A stretch of DNA of 64,000 bases from JAJXWB01 sp965246795. Its GTDB lineage: Bacteria > Pseudomonadota > Alphaproteobacteria > Rhizobiales > Beijerinckiaceae. A program made the translations under genes and the position numbers. The notes under the pieces are model-generated. The model was given only the letters and a program-made list of their open reading frames with translations, was not told the DNA's origin and searched no databases. This document shows, one piece after another, positions 59,104 to 64,000 of this stretch; the stretch's first letter is position 1; every line of letters starts with the position of its first letter. The DNA is taken from contig CBDFFN010000005.1 in assembly GCA_965246795.1 (NCBI GenBank), positions 71,560 to 135,559 of the forward strand, given 5' to 3'.

Positions 59104-60195
59104 TTATCCGTAATCTGAAGTCCGCTCGATCTCGACGCCGATCGCGCCGTCGAGAATGTCGAGTTTTTCGACCCGCACCCGCACTCGTTTCACGCGGCCA
59201 TCCCGCAGCGTTGCATTCGCCACATCAAGCGCCACGCGCTCGACGAGGATCGCGTGCCGGCGCGTCGCAAGGCGGATCGCATCGACGATGACATCGTAGG
59301 AGAAGACATCGCGCATGTCGGCGACCGTGTCGGGGATCGGCGCGAGATCGGCCTCGACGTTGAAGCGCATGCGCTGCGGGGCACGATGCTCGTAGCGATA
59401 GGCCCCAATGCCGGCCTCGACGATGAAGTCCCGTACGAAGACTTTGTCGGCCGCACTCCCATCGTCGCGTGCTAAAGGTCGGGTCATCGTGCCCGCCTGC
59501 GCCGGTCGGCGCGGGATCATGTCGCGCATGGCGGACACGCGCGCCGGGTCGAGCGGCAGGTTGCGCTGCCCGTCCCGGCAAAGACTGGAGCGGAATGCAA
59601 GTACATCGACGCCGAGTGCCAGCATGCGGGGCACATCCGGCGTCTCGAGCGCGCCGCCGATCCAGGCTTTGAGACCACGGCGCTGCGCAGCGTTGACGAA
59701 GGCCGACAGCGCCTCGATCCCGGGATTCTCGATCAATTGTGCGGCGTGGGTGCCCATCAGTATGGCGATGGGGAAGCCCCGTTCCGCGAAGAGGCCGAGC
59801 CGGCCGATTGCCTCGGAATCCCTCGCGCCGCAGATAATCGCGCCGCCGGTGGCCGGATGTCGCTCGCGCACCCGTGCCAGCAGCGTCGATGCATCGTCGC
59901 TCGCGCGCAGTTCCAGCACCTGCACGCCCGCTTCGGCGAGCGCCAGTGCGACTTCAAGCTCGTCGCTCTCAGCGCCGCCGAGCACATTCGGCGCAGCACT
60001 GACTGGCGCGCCGCCTGCCGCAGCAATGACTGCGCGCACGGCGTCAAGCGACAGCGGCCCACGTGCATCGGAAAGACCGAGCCGTTCGGCGCCCGCGCCC
60101 AACGCAATCTCCGCCTCTGCGGCATCGGTGACGCGCACCAGCATCGCTGCACCACCACTCACGTCGATCACCTTCATTGCGAATCGCGCGGGCAT
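59104..60195 (-). CDS. Fusion of MfnB-like (DUF556) and dihydroneopterin aldolase (FolB) domains
   Basis: This 363-residue protein has two parts. Residues about 18-235 form a TIM-barrel like MfnB, (5-formylfuran-3-yl)methyl-phosphate synthase of methanofuran synthesis: MLVRVTDAAEAEIALGAGAERLGL near the start and LKAWIGGALETPDVPRMLALGVDVLAFRSSLC at the end. Residues about 250-360 are FolB-like: KVFVRDFIVEAGIGAYRYEHRAPQRMRF with a conserved Glu, ending VRVRVEKLDILDGAIGVEIER with the catalytic-type Lys. This links methanofuran-like and pterin steps. Start uncertain (ATG 60195, 60177 or 60144). Confidence 0.8.
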   Translation of the reverse strand: MPARFAMKVIDVSGGAAMLVRVTDAAEAEIALGAGAERLGLSDARGPLSLDAVRAVIAAAGGAPVSAAPNVLGGAESDELEVALALAEAGVQVLELRASDDASTLLARVRERHPATGGAIICGARDSEAIGRLGLFAERGFPIAILMGTHAAQLIENPGIEALSAFVNAAQRRGLKAWIGGALETPDVPRMLALGVDVLAFRSSLCRDGQRNLPLDPARVSAMRDMIPRRPAQAGTMTRPLARDDGSAADKVFVRDFIVEAGIGAYRYEHRAPQRMRFNVEADLAPIPDTVADMRDVFSYDVIVDAIRLATRRHAILVERVALDVANATLRDGRVKRVRVRVEKLDILDGAIGVEIERTSDYG

Positions 60196-60240
60196 GCGCT
60201 TGCGCGAAACACCGCCGCCGCGTCATAGCGCGCGTCCCGG

Positions 60241-60341
60241 CCGCGTGGAACCGCGCGGCCGAAAAGGACTCGCGCCACGCTCTCTTCTGGAGCATGTCCT
60301 TGCCGCCAAAGTGCATTCCACTTTAGCGGGACATGCGCTAG
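60241..60341. repeat. Dispersed palindromic repeat, full-length copy
   Basis: It matches 8600-8700 over about 100 bp in the same orientation. The core AGCATGTCC (60291-60299) pairs with GGACATGC (60329-60336) around CGCCAAAGTG...CACTTTAGCG. It lies between the divergent MfnB-FolB and acyl-CoA dehydrogenase genes. Confidence 0.85.
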
Positions 60342-60380
60342 AGCGCGGGCTTCGCGCGCGCCAGCACGGGAATTCTGCCG

Positions 60381-61556
60381 ATGTCCGCCGATCCCTATTC
60401 CCGCCCACATGATCCGCACGCCGACATCCGCGACGCCGTGCGAAAACTCTGCGCCGATTTTCCCGGTCCTTATTGGCGCGAGCGGGACCGCGCCGGCGCC
60501 TATCCCACCGAATTCGTGAGAGCGCTGACGGAATCAGGCTTTCTCTCCGTGCTCATCCCGGAAGAATACGGCGGTGCGGGTCTCGGCCTCGGTGCAGCGG
60601 CCGCGATCCTCGAAGAGATTCAACGCGCGGGGTGCAACGGCGCGGCGACGCATGCGCAGATGTATGTGATGGGCACGGTGCTGCGGCACGGTTCGGAAGA
60701 GCAGAAGCGGCAATATCTTCCCGCGGTGGCAAAAGGCGATTTGCGTCTGCAGGCTTTTGGCGTCACCGAGCCGACGTCGGGCACCGACACCGGCGCGCTG
60801 AAGACGGTCGCGCGTCGCGAGGGTGACGACTACATCGTCAACGGCCAGAAGATCTGGACCTCGCGCGCCGAACATTCCGACCTCATGCTTTTGCTCGCGC
60901 GAACGACGCCACGCGAGCATGTGGCGAAGAAGACCGATGGCTTGTCGGTCTTCATCGTCGACATGCGCGAGGTGCGCGGCAAAAGCCTGACCATCCGTCC
61001 GATACGCACGATGATGAATCACGGTACGACCGAAGTGTTCTTCGACAACATGCGTGTGCCGGCGAAAAATCTCGTTGGCGAGGAGGGGAAGGGCTTTCGC
61101 TACATCCTCTCCGGCATGAATGCGGAGCGCATTCTCATCGCGTCGGAATGTATCGGCGATGCGAAATGGTTCATCGAAAAGGCATCGACTTACGCCAGCG
61201 AGCGTCATGTTTTCGGGCGCCCGATCGGCCAGAACCAGGGCATCCAGTTTCCGATCGCGAAAGCCTATGCGGATATGCGCGCGGCGGAGTTGATGACGCA
61301 CGAAGCCGCGAAACTTTACGAAGCGGGCGAGCCCTGCGGGCCGGAAGCGAACATGGCAAAAATGCTTGCGGCCGATGCATCGAATGCCGCCGCCAACGTT
61401 TGTATCCAGACGTTCGGCGGCTTCGGATTTGCCGAAGAATACGACATCGAGCGCAAATTCCGCGAAACGCGGCTCTATCAGGTGGCGCCGATCTCGACGA
61501 ACCTGATCCTGTCCTTCGTCGCCGAGCATGTGCTCGGCATGCCGCGCTCGTACTAA
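60381..61556 (+). CDS. Acyl-CoA dehydrogenase
   Basis: This FAD enzyme introduces a 2,3-double bond into an acyl-CoA. The 391 residues show the N-terminal helices (LIPEEYGGAGLGLGAAAAIL), the FAD/substrate loop QAFGVTEPTSGTDTGALKTVA, the ERHVFGRPIGQNQGIQFPIA motif, and the C-terminal QTFGGFGFAEEYDIERKFRE with the family's catalytic-base neighbourhood. It is transcribed away from the MfnB-FolB gene and converges on the hybrid kinase (two-base gap). Chain-length preference is unknown. Confidence 0.95.
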   Translation: MSADPYSRPHDPHADIRDAVRKLCADFPGPYWRERDRAGAYPTEFVRALTESGFLSVLIPEEYGGAGLGLGAAAAILEEIQRAGCNGAATHAQMYVMGTVLRHGSEEQKRQYLPAVAKGDLRLQAFGVTEPTSGTDTGALKTVARREGDDYIVNGQKIWTSRAEHSDLMLLLARTTPREHVAKKTDGLSVFIVDMREVRGKSLTIRPIRTMMNHGTTEVFFDNMRVPAKNLVGEEGKGFRYILSGMNAERILIASECIGDAKWFIEKASTYASERHVFGRPIGQNQGIQFPIAKAYADMRAAELMTHEAAKLYEAGEPCGPEANMAKMLAADASNAAANVCIQTFGGFGFAEEYDIERKFRETRLYQVAPISTNLILSFVAEHVLGMPRSY

Positions 61557-61558
61557 AG

Positions 61559-63742
61559 CTAAAGCCCCGAACTCGTCCGCGACGCCGCGCCATCCGCCAC
61601 GGCGGCTTCGGCGAGCGCCGTGTCGATTGCGTCTGCCAGCTGGCGCAGCGAGAACGGCTTCGTCAAAAGATGCGTGCCGGGGTCGAGCCTTCCCTCGCGC
61701 GCGATCTCTTCCGGCGTGTAGCCGGTCATGAACACGACGGGAAGGCCCGGCCGCACGCGTTGGGCCGCTTCTGCCAGCCGCCGCCCGTCCATGACGGGCA
61801 TCACGACATCGGTGAGCAGCACACGCACGTCTGGCTCCGCCGCGAGTTGGCGCAACGCTTCCGCGCCATTCTCCGCCGTCACGACGCGATAACCGAAATC
61901 GACGAGCGATTCCGATGCGACGGCACGCACATCCGCATCGTCTTCGGCAACGAGGATCGTCACATCTGCCGCCTGCGGTCTGTGCGTGGGCAACGCCGCT
62001 TCGTCTTCGAGCTCCGGCAGCGTGCCGGCGTGCCGCGGCACGAGTAGTCGCACGCTGGTGCCTGTGCCCGGCGCGCTCTCGATGGTGATGGCACCGCCGG
62101 ATTGCCGCGCGAAACCGAAAACCTGACTGAGGCCCAGGCCTGTTCCCTTGCCCGTTGGCTTGGTCGTGAAGAAGGGCTCCACAACCTTGTCGAGAAGGTC
62201 GGGCGGAATACCTTCGCCGGAATCCGTCACGGTGATCGCGAGATAGGGGCCGGACGTTGCGCTCCCGTGTCGTGCTCGCGACTCGTCCGTCACATCGACG
62301 AAGCCGGTCTCGATCAGCAGTCGACCGCCGTCCGGCATCGCGTCGCGCGCATTCACCGCAAGATTGACGAGCGCGTTTTCCAGCTGCGGCGGATCGATCA
62401 CCGCGTGCCAGCCGTGCGAGCGCAGCCGCGTCTCGATCGCGATTGACTCGCCAAGCGTCCGGCGTAGCAGCGACGACAGGTTCGTCACCAGCGTATCAAT
62501 GTCTGTCGGTCGTGGCGCAAGTGGTTGGCGTCGCGCAAAGGCGAGAAGCTGCTGCGTCAGCAGTGCGGCCCGCGATGCGCCTTCGCGTGCGTTGCCGATG
62601 AGGCGCACCTGCCGCGCATCGCCGCTGCCAAGCCGCCGCTCCAGCAGATCGAGACTGCCTGATATGATCGTCAGTAGATTGTTGAAGTCATGCGCGATGC
62701 CGCCCGTCAGGCGTCCAATCGCGTCCATCTTCTGCGATTGCCGAAGCTGCGCCTCGGTGTCCTCGCGGCGCGCCGTCTCGTCCCGCAAGCGCGCAAGCGC
62801 ACGTTGCTCGCCCGCCATCCGGCGCTGCGCGATCTGCGTCAGCACGAGCAGAACGCCGGCGGAGAGGAGCCCCAGGCACAGATAGGGCATCATGCCCGTC
62901 GCCCATTGCGTGAGAATCTCGCGGCGCTCGATACCGGCGCCGACATAGACGGGCAGCGAGGCCAGCCTGCGGTAGGCGATGATGCGATCGCGTCCGTCCG
63001 ATGAGTCCAGGGAGTCGTAGATGCCCTCGGCTGGCGCAACCGCAACAGCGCGTTTGAACGCGGCGTAGGTCGAAACGCGCGCGCCGCCTTCCGGATAACG
63101 CGCCAGCCGGTCGCCGTTATCCTTGAAGAGCGCGATGGCGCTCGGCACGGTGCGCGCAACCTCGATGTAAAAATCGTGGAAATAGACGGGCGAGATCGAC
63201 ACGACGACAATGCCGGAAAAGCCGCCGATGTCGGGGTCGCCGCCCTGTCGTTGACGGCCTACGAAAAAGATTGCTTCCCGCCGGATCTGGCTGTCGCGCA
63301 CGTCCGACACGTAGGTCTCGCCGGGCGCTACCTCCCCGTCGCGCAGCTTTTTGAAGAAGTCGCGTTCCTTGTAGTCGGGGCGGGTCAGCGGCTGCGGTCG
63401 CGAGCCGGCAAGCAGGCGTCCCTCGGCGCTGATAATGCGGACATCGTCGATCTGCGCGAGCCGGCGGCGCAACCGCGCCAGTTGCGCGATGATCTCGGGC
63501 TGGCGCGCCAGAACTTGCGCATCGGACAGCCCGGCAACCACAGCCTCCGCCTGGTCGAGGACGAGCGCCTGCGTCTCGAAAACTTTTTCGGCATGTTCGT
63601 GGACGACCTGCGAGACGCCGATCATCCGCTGGCGCGCATCGTCGAAGGCGGCCACATAGGAAAAGGTCGCACCACCCAGCAAGACGCCAAGCGGCAGCGC
63701 GACGATGGCGATCGTCAGCCATCGGAACGGCCGCAAGGACAT
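61559..63742 (-). CDS. Hybrid sensor histidine kinase with periplasmic Cache domain
   Basis: This 727-residue hybrid kinase has a membrane segment at about 8-30, a periplasmic dCache-like sensor (about 31-280; VVHEHAEKVFETQALVLDQAEA start), a second membrane segment at about 282-304, HisKA with GRLTGGIAHDFNNLLTI (phospho-His near 355), an HATPase with N and G boxes (LVNLAVNARDAMPDG, DSGEGIPPDLL, GKGTGLGLSQVFGFARQSGG), and a C-terminal receiver (about 600-715) with VLLTDVVMPVMDGRRL and YTPEEIA. The Cache family usually senses small organic acids. No partner regulator is adjacent. Confidence 0.95.
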   Translation of the reverse strand: MSLRPFRWLTIAIVALPLGVLLGGATFSYVAAFDDARQRMIGVSQVVHEHAEKVFETQALVLDQAEAVVAGLSDAQVLARQPEIIAQLARLRRRLAQIDDVRIISAEGRLLAGSRPQPLTRPDYKERDFFKKLRDGEVAPGETYVSDVRDSQIRREAIFFVGRQRQGGDPDIGGFSGIVVVSISPVYFHDFYIEVARTVPSAIALFKDNGDRLARYPEGGARVSTYAAFKRAVAVAPAEGIYDSLDSSDGRDRIIAYRRLASLPVYVGAGIERREILTQWATGMMPYLCLGLLSAGVLLVLTQIAQRRMAGEQRALARLRDETARREDTEAQLRQSQKMDAIGRLTGGIAHDFNNLLTIISGSLDLLERRLGSGDARQVRLIGNAREGASRAALLTQQLLAFARRQPLAPRPTDIDTLVTNLSSLLRRTLGESIAIETRLRSHGWHAVIDPPQLENALVNLAVNARDAMPDGGRLLIETGFVDVTDESRARHGSATSGPYLAITVTDSGEGIPPDLLDKVVEPFFTTKPTGKGTGLGLSQVFGFARQSGGAITIESAPGTGTSVRLLVPRHAGTLPELEDEAALPTHRPQAADVTILVAEDDADVRAVASESLVDFGYRVVTAENGAEALRQLAAEPDVRVLLTDVVMPVMDGRRLAEAAQRVRPGLPVVFMTGYTPEEIAREGRLDPGTHLLTKPFSLRQLADAIDTALAEAAVADGAASRTSSGL

Positions 63743-63866
63743 CTTTTCGGATGCGCCTTCGCCCGAACCGCCGATCAGGACCTTCTCCCTCGCTTCGCGG
63801 CGATGATGAAGCCTCGGGCGGCAGTGTTCAAGCCATCGTCCTGGACGCCGTCTGCGCCAGCGCTTG

Positions 63867-64000
63867 CTAGCGCTTGCGAATGCTCGACGTTACATCCCAA
63901 TCGTCGGCATTGCCCTCGGGCACGAAGGCGCCGTCGGACCGCATGCGTGCCGGCGCATAGGTCATCGGACGTGCGCGTGAAAATTCGACGGGGCGGGCGA
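63867..64000 (-). CDS. C-terminus of an unidentified protein (runs off the window)
   Basis: On the minus strand a frame enters from beyond the window edge and ends at TAG (63867-63869). The last residues read FSRARPMTYAPARM, then a polar, charged tail ending DDWDVTSSIRKR. The composition suggests a real coding end and the other two frames look like shadow sequence, but no family is recognisable from 44 residues. It is transcribed toward the kinase gene. Confidence 0.45.
   Translation of the reverse strand, partial: ARPVEFSRARPMTYAPARMRSDGAFVPEGNADDWDVTSSIRKR

Overview
The window looks like a chromosomal segment of a GC-rich alphaproteobacterium of the order Hyphomicrobiales, probably from the Xanthobacteraceae/Nitrobacteraceae side. 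The evidence is a complete Hyphomicrobiales-type dcw (division and cell wall) cluster next to rnpB and an N-acetylmuramoyl-L-alanine amidase, many GTG/TTG starts, tightly overlapping stop/start codons, and short dispersed palindromes of the type common in that order. I see no transposase, phage or CRISPR array. The genus cannot be fixed from sequence reading alone.

Region 1 (1-18.9 kb), peptidoglycan and division, nearly all on the minus strand. In transcription order: mraZ, rsmH, ftsL, ftsI, murE, murF, mraY, murD, ftsW, murG, murC, murB, a MazE/MazF-type toxin-antitoxin pair, ddl, ftsQ and the first codons of ftsA. Most junctions overlap by 1-4 bases. A 10-bp-periodic MraZ-box array lies upstream of mraZ. 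An acyltransferase sits between mraZ and rnpB (RNase P RNA), and a type-2 amidase diverges from rnpB.

Region 2 (18.9-28.9 kb), mixed housekeeping. It holds a candidate small RNA with two CCTCCCT motifs and a strong terminator, a CPA1-type Na+/H+ antiporter, a Tat-signal nicotinamidase, a truncated orphan BrnA-type antitoxin, a GNAT acetyltransferase, a carboxymuconolactone-decarboxylase-like protein, a TlpA-like thioredoxin, the coupled argH-upp-ppk2 operon, and an AtzG/AtzE/AtzH-like operon.

Region 3 (28.9-46 kb), signalling and catabolism. It contains a PAS-GGDEF-EAL protein, an aromatic-ring FAD monooxygenase next to a BKACE enzyme, a small secreted protein, tRNA-Glu(CTC), hemH, thiD, and a branched-chain-type ABC transporter operon (livG, livH, livM, livK, livF) bracketed by two acyl/aryl-CoA ligases. 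This last set looks like an uptake-and-activation system for an organic acid.

Region 4 (46-64 kb), mixed. It holds a DUF2937 protein, an FAD-linked lactate/glycolate-type dehydrogenase, a DUF924 protein, the UvrD/PcrA helicase, an Rrf2 repressor with a perfect palindromic operator and its MFS exporter, a cupin overlapping lepA, a GNAT acetyltransferase, an AbrB/PIN toxin-antitoxin pair, hrcA, a Tat-exported LigJ-like hydratase, a MfnB-FolB fusion, an acyl-CoA dehydrogenase, a hybrid histidine kinase, and the end of an unidentified gene.

Four copies of one palindromic repeat (arms near GCATGTCC/GGACATGC) are scattered through the window, along with three unrelated palindromic repeats. One of those sits inside the dcw cluster and one inside the liv operon.
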